A DNA stretch of 64,000 nt from Lewinellaceae bacterium (GTDB taxonomy: Bacteria > Bacteroidota > Bacteroidia > Chitinophagales > Saprospiraceae), in the NCBI GenBank assembly GCA_024644235.1, contig JAHELJ010000008.1, forward strand, positions 1 through 64,000. Direction: 5' to 3'. The notes beneath the pieces are model-generated. The model searched no databases, was not told where the DNA came from, and saw only the letters and a list, made by a program, of their open reading frames with translations. The translations under genes and the position numbers were made by a program. This document shows positions 1-8,801 of this stretch, piece by piece. The stretch's first letter is position 1, and the number at the start of each line of letters is the position of its first letter.

Positions 1-3000
1 CATGATGCTGTCGCAGATCACATAACGGAAGCTGTCAAGACCGGCAAAGTGCTCGGTAGGCTCATAGTCAATCGTACCATCCGGCAACACCGTCGCCATG
101 CCCCGCGTCGGCTCCCCTCCAATCACGATCTCCACACTCGCCGTATCCAAGCCCACCAGCCCGGGTATATCATTCGCCGCCACCGGCACGTTCCTCAACG
201 TGTTCGCCGCCGTCATCACCGTGTCGTTCACCGCCACGATCGGCTCGGAAGTCACCGTCACATACACCGTAGCCGTGTCACAAAGTGGTCCAAAAGAGGG
301 GGGAGTTGAATCGCAGACCACGTACTGAAAACTATCCCGGCCGGCAAAGTTCTCTTCAGGTACATAGGTTATGGAACCCATTGAAGCATTAAACATCACC
401 TGACCATGATTAGGACCGAAACCAATCAATGTATCTACCGACTCAGGTGCGATATTGTTCTCGAGGTCTGAGTCATTTGTCAAAACTGACACGACCACTG
501 AGGAATTAGCAGCGGTCGTGTCGTAATCATTGTTAGCTTCAGGCACGCCATATATCGTCACCCCACTTTGCCCTTCTGCTGAGGGAACAGCAGTATTGTT
601 GATGTCTTTCGCGAAGGAAACTTCTGCGGTGTTTAGGGAAAGAAGGCATGGTCCTTCCGCAACAAATACAACGCTGATGACAATTGAATCATCTACATTG
701 AGCGGGGCTAAATTCCAGAGAATACTACCCCCACCAGCTCCAGCTGGTGGCATTGAGGCACTGACGTACCGCAGACAAGCTGCATCATAGACATCCGAAA
801 GAGGAAGTTCGCTTATTGTCGTGCTACCAATATTTTTCAGTACGATAGAAAAAGTAACTGTGTCACCTATGACTACCGTATCTAAAGGCGAAGCATCTCC
901 TTTCAATTTTTTGGAGACTGATATTTTGGGATCTGTAATGGTCACGCTGGCGGAATCTGATTTATTGCCAATTGATTGGCTGAACTCGTCTTGCACATTG
1001 GATGCCGCTATCGTGTCGGTTGTATAAGGAGCACAGTCATTTATGGCTGTGAAAAAAAGACTCAATGTGATCGCATTCCCGGTTGAGATTTGGCCCAGTA
1101 CATTTTGATCCCATGCTACGAATCCACCTCCCATTGACGTGGGAGAAACGATGGTACCAGCAAGTGTGGCGGAGTCAAACTGCAGACAGAGTGGATCAAA
1201 ATAATCGGTCAACGTATACTGAGTTATCGCCGAATTTCCAGTGTTAGAAAAGGTAATATTAAACTGAATGAGGTCGTCAACAATGGCAATACTGTCACTG
1301 GGCACAATACGTGACTTGGTGACTACATAATTTGGATTGGCATCCAAAATGTTCGCGTTTGATTCGCAGATGTCTAGTTCATTATCTGGATCTATATATC
1401 TTAATGTCAAGAGAGCCCCAGGGGGTGCGAGCAATATCGAATTGTCGTGACCGGAGCCCAGAGTGGTACTTGCCATAAGGCATCCCTGGAATACACCGGT
1501 ACTCATGCCACTCTCAAGAATCTCAAAGGTTTCCTGATCTCCGCTACTCGACGAGACAGTAATGACAAGTGTATCGATGACACTGGTATTGAGATCCTGA
1601 TCCGCATCAATCACTTGCACGCAAATGTTCTCATTGGGATCAAAAGTCATTTTTGCTGCATAAGTCATATCCACAAACTGACTTTGGCATTCGGTTCCTA
1701 AATCCAACTCATCAATCAGTAAAACTTTGATTAGAGTATCCGTAACAATTTGCTCTAAACCTTCATGGGCCACGTTTTGAATGCTGTAGTTACCGGGTGA
1801 CGGAGGCGTTTGCCAGCAATATTCGTAGACTTTCGTACAACCTAGTGTGAGGATGGTATCTAAGTCATTAAGACCTTCCGTCAGAATAGGGGTCATGCCT
1901 TCGTCCAATATTTTCAGCTGAAGTGAATCGATATCGAAGGAACCAAAAGGATCGCTGACATAGGTACGGATATAAACCTGATCGCCAGCTATTGCACTGC
2001 TGATCGGACTACCGGCGGGATAAGTATCATCATAAATAACAATGCTGTCGATTCCGATGAAGGTAGTTGTCTGCAAATCGATCTTGGAAGGTTTGTTTTG
2101 GCTATCGTAATCGATGGCAAAAGCCGCCGAAGGTTCGGAGGAGGTAATCTTGAGGGTGATGGCATCACCAGCGGGAATGGTGATTTCGGATGGTGATATG
2201 AAGCCAGTCCACGTCAAGGTGCTGAGACCTGCATCATAGACAGGATCTGTGAGTGTGATGATAGTAGTAGGTCCAGACCCATACTGCAGATCTACGGTAA
2301 CTAATGGTGGTGACGAAAAAGATCCGCTTGAAAGATCAACATAGGTAGCGACCGTCACTTCTCCATTCAAGGGCAGGGTAAAGGACTCACACAGAACCGG
2401 GTCTTGCACAAAAGTCACTGAAGTATTACCCACCAGGGTGGCTGGCAGCAGAGAAACCCCTCCTGCCACCCAGTGAGCATCTGAACCACTCCAGGAAAGT
2501 GAAACATTTGGAGAAGCTCCTAACTTAGATTGTCCTGCTCCGGTTGTTTCTTCGCTTTGTGGTATTTCACTCCATAGGGAAGTACCGCCACCCGTGACCG
2601 AATAATTCAAATCGGACCTGCCTCCGACCACTCCAAATACTAGTTGTCCAGCAGCAGAAGTTACCGAGACATTGGGATTTTCATTATCGCCATTTTGTGA
2701 ATTAAAGGTACCTGTAGGTGTGTTTTGATTGACTCCAGCATAATTGACCACTCCAATGACAGCGCTTTCGTTAATCTGACTGCTCCAGGTAACTGATAAG
2801 CTGAATGATCCTCTTGGTGGGTCGACTAAACGATAGAGGTAAATTCGGGCATTTTCACCTCTCTGAGCTGTCCCAACTAAGGTCATTGTACTGTCTCCGT
2901 AAGTCACCGAATTGACAGTTTCACTATCCTGATTACGATAGGAAATGCCGACCATCAGAACACGATCAGTTCCCGTCAAGCCCGAGTCGTATGCAAAACT

Positions 3001-5463
3001 ATGAGAGGTTGTTGTTCTGGGAGCGGTGGAAACGGCTGGAGATGCTACCTGGCTAATTGTCGCCGTACCTCCTTGTGAGAGTATTTCAGTAGTAGCGGTA
3101 CTGCCATCTTGAGAAGCAACAGGATCTATCCGATCGAGGCCTTTGGTGGACGATGCCCCACTCCCCGTTCCACTGAGATACAACTGTTTGGTTTGTGAAG
3201 TCGGAATAATATTGATGACTGCAGAGCAGGTATCGGCAAATGCCGCACTAGTGAAAGTTGCTGTAATTTGATCACCTACCGGAGCAAATAATTGCCCATT
3301 TTCCATCGCCTGACCACCGCTGGCGGAAGTACCTATGCTTCCTGTAAAAACTCCGGAAGCTCCTTCCGTCAAACTAATTGTTTCCTGGTCACCTGACGTA
3401 CTGTTAAGCTTGGCCGTCACCATTCCGTTCCCACTTAGATAGGAGGCAGTGAGTTCCAGATGCACACTGTCATTGCTGGAGTAGGTAAAGACCTGAGTTG
3501 GATTCATATCCCCATCCGTGTAAATAAGACTGCAAAAGGGGAAAACCTGGTCTACCGCATTTGACACCTCCGCTTTCAAATCTTCGTTTTCACTGGTGGT
3601 TACCCTGACCTGATTCTTAGTTATGGGGGTGGACAGTGAAAGTATATCCGAATTTGCCACCACTTTAAATTCAATTGTATCTATCTGCGTTCCGTTAAGG
3701 ATCGCGATCTCATAGCCTGTTTCGTCCAAAGGAAAGGCAGTTGCAGGTCCAGGATCATCGCTAACATCAATACTCATACCCATATCGGTATGGAGTTTTG
3801 TTGTTCCACGGACATAATCAAGTTCAGAGGGCAGGGTATCGAAAACCTGGACCATCGTGCGTTGACGAACACTAAGGTTTGCAATTACAATGCGGTAAGT
3901 CAGCGTATCACCAATGTCTACAAGTCCATCTCCGTCTTGGTCATGAAGGTCCGCATCTTTGAAAATGTGTATCAACAAGCTGGGTACCACTGAGGTTCCC
4001 AAGTCTAAAGCAGGATTGCCAGCCGGAGCTACGGTGGGATCCTGGCCCCAAGCCAGGGACAATGGAGTACCATCCACGGTATACACCCGCATACCGGTAT
4101 TGTCATTGTCTCCGGAGGTATCATAAATTCTCACGTATTCGAATGCGCTAACATTGAACAGCTGATCAAATTTATTTCCACTGGGATCAGTCATTGGCCC
4201 AGTAGCTGGGTTACCGTCGAAATCAGCATATATGGTGGTAGCCTTAGTGGCGATGGCCCAGACCGGACTGACATTAATTGATCTGTCGGCAGAGCCCGGA
4301 CCCCATCCCACTGTAGCAGAAGGGGTCAGATAAGAATCAGGTAGTAGTGAAAAGCCCCAATCATATGTCAAATTTCCACCGGCATCGCTGTCTATTGTGG
4401 TGAGTCCAAAGAACATTTCTCCATTGGTGCTGTAGAAATGAGCACCCGACATGAGTGGCATAATATACCTCTGAACTTCTCCGGGATTGACCGTAATCGT
4501 TCCCATACCCGCCGTCGATTCATAATTGATATCGATCGAGGATCCATTTGGGTTGTATAAATAAACGTGCGTTTCAGCATTGACTGTAGGAGTACCTACT
4601 GGGTTGTAGTAAGAACTGCCCCATAGCTCGGTTGGATACAATGTAAACTGCCGTAGCTCGTAGAAGGCGCCAATGTCACCGGTTACTAAATGCACTTGAA
4701 TCCGTTTATCAGCCAGGACTCGTGCATTTGATTGAACTCCCGTGACATTGTATGTCTGACCTTGATTGAGAATCATGGACATGTCGAAGATGGCATCGCC
4801 GTCGACATCGATCTGAACGAATGTGTTGTTCTCTGCAGCCATGATGTAAGCTTCTGTGTACTCAAACATCTGGTTTGACAACGCATTGAGATCAATACCG
4901 ATGGGAATTTTGTAGTCCAGTCCCCATTGAGCCGTGTCTACCACCTCATTGGCACCAGCAAGTACTGCTCCTGGATTGGTAGCCCACGCTGCTCTGGACA
5001 TGGTAAGAGCTTTGTTGGAACCAAGTTTGTCTTTGCCATCAAATCGAATTTCCGAAGTATTGCGCGGAATACTGACCGTGTTTTCCATCGCAATGACTGT
5101 CCCAATATTTAAGATGTCAGATGGCACCCCGGGAGGTGATCCATTAGCGAGATTGCCATCACCCCAGATCTCAGTTGTCGCCTGAGTCTTTACATTAATA
5201 TCTACTTCGTACCCATCCTCCCAATGATCGTAGTGAATGATCGTGTTCTGTTCTTGCACGACCACAGAAATGACGCTGTTGATCGTATTGTTACTGGTGG
5301 CAAAAACGTTTAAGGTTGAATGGTAATCCTGATCAGGTAATGGAACAAAAAAAACCGTATTCGATTGGCTGTACAGATAAGAGACTGGAAGTAAAAGTGG
5401 AAGAGATAACACCAAGTGTTTTGATGGCAGGAGGTATTTCCATAACCTAGACAATTTGAGCAT
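1..5463 (-). CDS. Giant modular surface/adhesin-like protein, partial (C-terminus beyond left edge)
   Basis: An unbroken minus-strand frame runs from an ATG at 5463 to the left edge, at least 1821 codons with no stop. The N-terminus (about residues 1-32, MLKLSRLWKYLLP then a hydrophobic stretch ending SYLYSQ) looks like a signal peptide. Residues about 35-480 form a domain resembling the N-terminal part of IgGFc-binding-type Bacteroidota surface proteins. Three DUF11-like repeats follow (about 495-620, 1375-1500 and 1505-1625), recognised by phrases such as DIGDTLTYRIVIANL and VIGDTVTFSIVLKN. From about 1640 there are two cadherin-like repeats beginning NDYDTTAANSS and VNDTVMTAANT. DUF11 and cadherin-like repeats are usual in extracellular stalk proteins. 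A T9SS sorting domain would be expected at the missing end, but this is inference. No enzyme motif is visible. Confidence 0.85.
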   Translation of the reverse strand, partial: MLKLSRLWKYLLPSKHLVLSLPLLLPVSYLYSQSNTVFFVPLPDQDYHSTLNVFATSNNTINSVISVVVQEQNTIIHYDHWEDGYEVDINVKTQATTEIWGDGNLANGSPPGVPSDILNIGTVIAMENTVSIPRNTSEIRFDGKDKLGSNKALTMSRAAWATNPGAVLAGANEVVDTAQWGLDYKIPIGIDLNALSNQMFEYTEAYIMAAENNTFVQIDVDGDAIFDMSMILNQGQTYNVTGVQSNARVLADKRIQVHLVTGDIGAFYELRQFTLYPTELWGSSYYNPVGTPTVNAETHVYLYNPNGSSIDINYESTAGMGTITVNPGEVQRYIMPLMSGAHFYSTNGEMFFGLTTIDSDAGGNLTYDWGFSLLPDSYLTPSATVGWGPGSADRSINVSPVWAIATKATTIYADFDGNPATGPMTDPSGNKFDQLFNVSAFEYVRIYDTSGDNDNTGMRVYTVDGTPLSLAWGQDPTVAPAGNPALDLGTSVVPSLLIHIFKDADLHDQDGDGLVDIGDTLTYRIVIANLSVRQRTMVQVFDTLPSELDYVRGTTKLHTDMGMSIDVSDDPGPATAFPLDETGYEIAILNGTQIDTIEFKVVANSDILSLSTPITKNQVRVTTSENEDLKAEVSNAVDQVFPFCSLIYTDGDMNPTQVFTYSSNDSVHLELTASYLSGNGMVTAKLNSTSGDQETISLTEGASGVFTGSIGTSASGGQAMENGQLFAPVGDQITATFTSAAFADTCSAVINIIPTSQTKQLYLSGTGSGASSTKGLDRIDPVASQDGSTATTEILSQGGTATISQVASPAVSTAPRTTTSHSFAYDSGLTGTDRVLMVGISYRNQDSETVNSVTYGDSTMTLVGTAQRGENARIYLYRLVDPPRGSFSLSVTWSSQINESAVIGVVNYAGVNQNTPTGTFNSQNGDNENPNVSVTSAAGQLVFGVVGGRSDLNYSVTGGGTSLWSEIPQSEETTGAGQSKLGASPNVSLSWSGSDAHWVAGGVSLLPATLVGNTSVTFVQDPVLCESFTLPLNGEVTVATYVDLSSGSFSSPPLVTVDLQYGSGPTTIITLTDPVYDAGLSTLTWTGFISPSEITIPAGDAITLKITSSEPSAAFAIDYDSQNKPSKIDLQTTTFIGIDSIVIYDDTYPAGSPISSAIAGDQVYIRTYVSDPFGSFDIDSLQLKILDEGMTPILTEGLNDLDTILTLGCTKVYEYCWQTPPSPGNYSIQNVAHEGLEQIVTDTLIKVLLIDELDLGTECQSQFVDMTYAAKMTFDPNENICVQVIDADQDLNTSVIDTLVITVSSSSGDQETFEILESGMSTGVFQGCLMASTTLGSGHDNSILLAPPGALLTLRYIDPDNELDICESNANILDANPNYVVTKSRIVPSDSIAIVDDLIQFNITFSNTGNSAITQYTLTDYFDPLCLQFDSATLAGTIVSPTSMGGGFVAWDQNVLGQISTGNAITLSLFFTAINDCAPYTTDTIAASNVQDEFSQSIGNKSDSASVTITDPKISVSKKLKGDASPLDTVVIGDTVTFSIVLKNIGSTTISELPLSDVYDAACLRYVSASMPPAGAGGGSILWNLAPLNVDDSIVISVVFVAEGPCLLSLNTAEVSFAKDINNTAVPSAEGQSGVTIYGVPEANNDYDTTAANSSVVVSVLTNDSDLENNIAPESVDTLIGFGPNHGQVMFNASMGSITYVPEENFAGRDSFQYVVCDSTPPSFGPLCDTATVYVTVTSEPIVAVNDTVMTAANTLRNVPVAANDIPGLVGLDTASVEIVIGGEPTRGMATVLPDGTIDYEPTEHFAGLDSFRYVICDSIM

Positions 5464-5537
5464 GGTGTCAGTTCTGGCCCTTGCAGCATCTGCCACAAGT
5501 AGCTGAGTTGGTCGTAGATAACCCTACAAAAATCAAA

Positions 5538-5545
5538 CAAATATA
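5538..5545 (-). promoter_or_regulatory. Bacteroidota -7 promoter box for the giant surface protein
   Basis: On the minus strand the octamer TATATTTG matches the Bacteroidota -7 consensus TAnnTTTG exactly. It lies about 75 bases upstream of the ATG at 5463, in a very AT-rich stretch that fills most of the 5464-5736 divergent intergenic region. A clear -33 TTG is not obvious, so this is a moderate call. Confidence 0.45.
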
Positions 5546-5736
5546 GATTTTTATTTATATAAAAAAAGTATATATATGAAAATATATTATTTGTATGACA
5601 CTCTAGATCATTAGATTTATTCATATGTAATTAACTTGTTCAAATTTCTTAAGCAGCGGTTGTGTAGAAAATACACACCCTACAAATACGAGATTTTTGC
5701 CGCATTGCAAATAGAAGTATCTTGGATTTAATTTGT

Positions 5737-6585
5737 ATGATCAAGGCCTTTCAATCCGATGAGATATTGCTAGCAGACATCCATTCTGCTCCCAGGAGTC
5801 AAGATGATCTGCATCTGTGGTGGCTTGGCCAAAGTGGTTTCTTGATCAATTGGCACAATAGGCATGCCTTACTCGATCCCTATCTGTCTGACTCACTTAC
5901 GGTTAAATATCAGAATACCGATAAGCCACATGTCCGGATGTCTGAGCGAGCAATTGATCCCTACCTATTGGACTTTATTGATATCGTCACCTCCAGTCAC
6001 AACCACACAGACCATCTCGATGCAGATACCTTGAGACCTCTTCTTGAAGTGAATCCGGAGTTGAAGCTAATTGTTCCTGAAGCCAACCGCGACTTCGTCG
6101 CTTCGAGATTGCACCTTGACCCTTCAAAACCGATCGGAATGCGAGACCGGCAATCGGTAAATCTGCTGGAAATTACATTTCATGGACTTCCGGCAGCTCA
6201 CAATGATCTGGATCGTGATCCTGCAGGAAATCCCCTTTACATGGGTTACGTCATAAAGTTTGGAGACATTATGATCTATCATTCGGGCGATACTTTGTGG
6301 CATGATGAAATCCTGTCCCAATTGCGGCAATTTGATGTGCACATTGCCATATTGCCAATAAATGGGAACGACCCTAAACGACGGGTAGCCGGGAACCTCG
6401 ATGCTAAGGAAGCTGTCAAATTTGCACTAGAGATCAAAGCTGACATGTTAATTCCTTGCCATTACGATATGTTTTTCTTCAACACTGCTGATGTAAATGA
6501 GTTTGCCGAAATCGCAAAGAGCAATCAACAACCGTTTCGAATTCTACAACTTGGAGAAAGGTTTAGCTTCTTCAGAGCTAATTAA
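5737..6585 (+). CDS. MBL-fold metal-dependent hydrolase (UlaG-like)
   Basis: A 282-residue protein of the metallo-beta-lactamase superfamily, UlaG/UPF0173 branch, a group of cytoplasmic metal-dependent hydrolases that includes L-ascorbate-6-phosphate lactonase. The signature HxHxDH is visible as SSHNHTDHLD around residue 90, with later metal-binding segments YHSGDTLWH and PCHYDMF. An early WLGQSGFLI segment and DPYLSD also fit the fold. The ATG at 5737 is preferred over an in-frame TTG at 5722 because it is a standard start directly before the conserved region. The stop overlaps the end of the convergent next gene by 8 bases. The actual substrate cannot be inferred. Confidence 0.85.
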   Translation: MIKAFQSDEILLADIHSAPRSQDDLHLWWLGQSGFLINWHNRHALLDPYLSDSLTVKYQNTDKPHVRMSERAIDPYLLDFIDIVTSSHNHTDHLDADTLRPLLEVNPELKLIVPEANRDFVASRLHLDPSKPIGMRDRQSVNLLEITFHGLPAAHNDLDRDPAGNPLYMGYVIKFGDIMIYHSGDTLWHDEILSQLRQFDVHIAILPINGNDPKRRVAGNLDAKEAVKFALEIKADMLIPCHYDMFFFNTADVNEFAEIAKSNQQPFRILQLGERFSFFRAN

Positions 6586-7528
6586 GTGCCACTTCCAACA
6601 CCTGGGCATTTGTTTTACTCGGTACCAATCGAAACTGGTCACGCAGTACGATTCTCCCTTTTCGAAATACAGCAAAATAATTGCCAGGAATGAGTAGTCC
6701 CAGATCGAGCGAGTGATATAATATATCGCCGTCGCGGATCGCTACGGGATACTTCCCCACGATTGCTCCTGCCTCATTCATCAACATGCACTCTCCAAAC
6801 CCACCTTCCGGAAGACCAATGAGCTCAATGGTGAATTTTCCACTAGTTGGACAGGGAAAGACCTTAAAGCTGTATTCATCCTTGGATTTGATTTGCGATT
6901 GGTCTAAGCGTTCATGATCTACTGGTGGGCAGAGATCTAAAATCAATTCCGCTCCCAATCCACTCTCCCTACTGGCTATCTCTACGGGTTTTTTCCCATC
7001 CGATTTTATACAGAAACGTAGCACTTCAGTATGTAAATTTTTTGTTAGATACTCAGTTATTTCAAATTGAACTGAACCACCTTCATTCACCTGGCGACTG
7101 GCTATCAGATGTTCGCTTTGAGGTTGGTTGTGCCAATTGGTCGTGTCCTCATCTATTCTACCGGATATCGCATATAACAATAGCGATCCCTCATTTCTTT
7201 TGGAAACCGTGTAAACATTTAAATAAGATTTCTCGATGTGATTGGCATCGACCTTGGGAAGATAAAATGAAACCAAAGCCTGCATACTCTTCTTGGCAGG
7301 AGTGCCACGAACCTTTAAGGTAGTTTCTCCCCCAAACGTACTGCTATCTTTGACAATCGATGTATAAGTATCTCGCCAGGGACTCTCTACAAAGACAATA
7401 TTTGGACATTGCTTTTCCTGTGCAGAATCGTTGAGCTGTTCCACCGACCCAGCAGTCAGCGAAGCAGCCTGACTATTGACCGTTGCTGAAAAGATGAGAC
7501 AGAAACACACGGTGTGAAGGCATCTCAT
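6578..7528 (-). CDS. Secreted DNRLRE/CBM96-like protein with T9SS-type C-terminus
   Basis: A 316-residue exported protein. The ATG at 7528 begins a good signal peptide (MRCLHTVCFCLIFSATV...SQA); an upstream in-frame ATG at 7576 would bury it. Residues about 35-200 resemble the DNRLRE/CBM96 beta-sandwich found in Bacteroidota extracellular proteins (phrases such as DTYTSIVKDSS, QALVSFYLPKV and TNWHNQP). The last ~85 residues resemble a T9SS type A sorting domain: YSFKVFPCPTSGKFTIEL corresponds to the usual FPNPTSG start, with Cys replacing Asn. The final strands extend further than normal (ending in QVLEVALN), so the sorting domain may be atypical. It is probably a secreted glycan- or surface-associated protein; no catalytic motif is seen. 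Confidence 0.7.
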   Translation of the reverse strand: MRCLHTVCFCLIFSATVNSQAASLTAGSVEQLNDSAQEKQCPNIVFVESPWRDTYTSIVKDSSTFGGETTLKVRGTPAKKSMQALVSFYLPKVDANHIEKSYLNVYTVSKRNEGSLLLYAISGRIDEDTTNWHNQPQSEHLIASRQVNEGGSVQFEITEYLTKNLHTEVLRFCIKSDGKKPVEIASRESGLGAELILDLCPPVDHERLDQSQIKSKDEYSFKVFPCPTSGKFTIELIGLPEGGFGECMLMNEAGAIVGKYPVAIRDGDILYHSLDLGLLIPGNYFAVFRKGRIVLRDQFRLVPSKTNAQVLEVALN

Positions 7529-7865
7529 AGCAAAAAATGTTTGTTGCCTGCTCAAAAAGCAGACGGGTTTCCTCAAGTATTAACCAGCTGAAAAATAGTC
7601 TGAAGCGTGAGTGGGGGCGTGAATTAAAATCGAAACTCAAGTGGGGACAGTCACAAAATAGGGGCTATAGCGTGAAAATTCAACAATTTTCACGTCTAAA
7701 AAAGCACTTTACATATATAATTGATTGTAATTCAATTATATACATACAAAGACCATTATCATCGCAATCTTCCGGATTCAGGCAAAAACAGACAAATCCG
7801 GGCCATTGCCAAGGCAACAGCATGAATGCTTTCAAGGAGTTGAAAGCCTGTTTCTAGTGAAGAAG
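7529..7865. repeat. Gene-less stretch with a cluster of inverted repeats
   Basis: No convincing gene is present in this 337-base interval. It holds four close dyads: a 10-bp perfect stem at 7671-7680/7685-7694 (CGTGAAAATT, loop CAAC), an 11-bp perfect stem at 7714-7724/7732-7742 (TATATAATTGA), a 7-bp stem at 7772-7778/7795-7801 (CCGGATT) and TTGCC/GGCAA at 7806-7817. None is followed by a good T-tract, so they are not ordinary terminators. They may form a structured RNA, operators or remnants of a small mobile element. Confidence 0.5.
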
Positions 7866-8084
7866 CTAGTTCTTGCTGGCCAAATACTCAAAAGTTCGAC
7901 CGTCTTCCGGTCTCACTTTGATGTCAGATTTTGTTGCATAGCAAACAGCGACATACTCTTGCAGACAGGCAGGCTTCTTCTTCGCTGGCCACACTTCTTC
8001 ATAGTATTTGACTCCTGATTCACACAACCATTGACGGTAATGCTCGAAATCTTCAATACGCTGTCTAGGTATTTGAAGGGACAT
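7866..8084 (-). CDS. Small hypothetical protein
   Basis: A 72-residue ORF starting with ATG at 8084, not recognised. The composition is protein-like (mixed charged and aromatic residues, MSLQIPRQRIEDFEHYRQW at the N-terminus) with no signal peptide or membrane segment. A near match to the Bacteroidota -7 box, TATCTTTA, lies about 40 bases upstream on the minus strand (8124-8131), which supports expression. The structured region 7671-7817 lies just downstream of the stop. It could still be a chance ORF. Confidence 0.4.
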   Translation of the reverse strand: MSLQIPRQRIEDFEHYRQWLCESGVKYYEEVWPAKKKPACLQEYVAVCYATKSDIKVRPEDGRTFEYLASKN

Positions 8085-8279
8085 AACGGGTAAATTTGAT
8101 CGGGTTAAAAAATGTATTTGTTATAAAGATAGTCATTATCAGCCGTTTACAAAAGACTCACAGTCGTTTTTCATCTCATGACATACGCCGTATTTGTAAA
8201 ACGATTTTACAGGAAATAACCCTCCGGCTGAAGAGATATTAATCGAAAATATACTTGATGGGATTCGGGTCAAAGGCAT

Positions 8280-8651
8280 TCAAGCTGGTGCTTCCCTAAC
8301 CAGCTCACGTGTTTTCTCGGCAATTCCCAGGCACTCTCTGACCTTCTCAATGGAAAGGCAATACGATGCATGGCCCTCCTCCGTTTTACATGGCATGGGA
8401 CTGAGATCAAGTAATTTAAATCTCGGGTCAATTTCCACGCATTGCTGGTGGAGGTTTTCCATGCTAAACGGTTGATTTGGTTCGATACCCCGGCTTATCA
8501 GAAACCCCCTAAAGTAGTTTGTAATGGATTGACGGGATTGATAGCAAACTTTGTGAGCAACCACATCCTCTAGTGCACGCTGCATCTCAATATTCGCTGC
8601 TGATAACATGTAGTCAGCTTCCGAATAAAGGACATCTGTATTCCTGTTCAT
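8280..8651 (-). CDS. HEPN-like small helical protein
   Basis: A 123-residue predicted all-helical cytoplasmic protein. The layout (N-terminal YSEADYMLSAANIEMQRALE, central CYQSRQSITNYFRGFLISRG, then MENLHQQCVEIDPRF and a C-terminal helix KVRECLGIAEKTRELV) matches Bacteroidota HEPN-domain proteins of about 120 residues as I remember them. Nuclease HEPN proteins carry an RxxxxH motif, which is not evident here, so a binding or scaffold role is more likely. It is divergent from the sulfatase gene that follows. No adjacent nucleotidyltransferase (MNT) partner is present. Confidence 0.55.
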   Translation of the reverse strand: MNRNTDVLYSEADYMLSAANIEMQRALEDVVAHKVCYQSRQSITNYFRGFLISRGIEPNQPFSMENLHQQCVEIDPRFKLLDLSPMPCKTEEGHASYCLSIEKVRECLGIAEKTRELVREAPA

Positions 8652-8801
8652 TTTATCATTTTTTGCTGCACTTAAGATCCAAAGTGAAGCGGGTGGTTAC
8701 CAATGACTTTAATCATCTCTTGAAATGAGAGAATGCGGGAAAGTTATCAGATCATAAATAGGAATTGGTTTTTTACCTTTATTTACCTCGTTGAAATTAG
8801 A

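Noticed and set aside
49-4580. Several short plus-strand and minus-strand ORFs inside the left 5.4 kb (for example 49-309, 530-790, 3790-3993)
   Set aside because: They are frames overlapping the continuous minus-strand giant protein gene and have no start context or protein-like composition of their own.
7537-7857. 106-codon plus-strand ORF
   Set aside because: It overlaps the start of the minus-strand T9SS protein and the inverted-repeat cluster, has a low-complexity basic composition and resembles no family.
8733-8801. Upstream start of the sulfatase gene
   Set aside because: Starting at 8733 would put 23 residues ahead of a clean lipoprotein signal peptide beginning at 8802.
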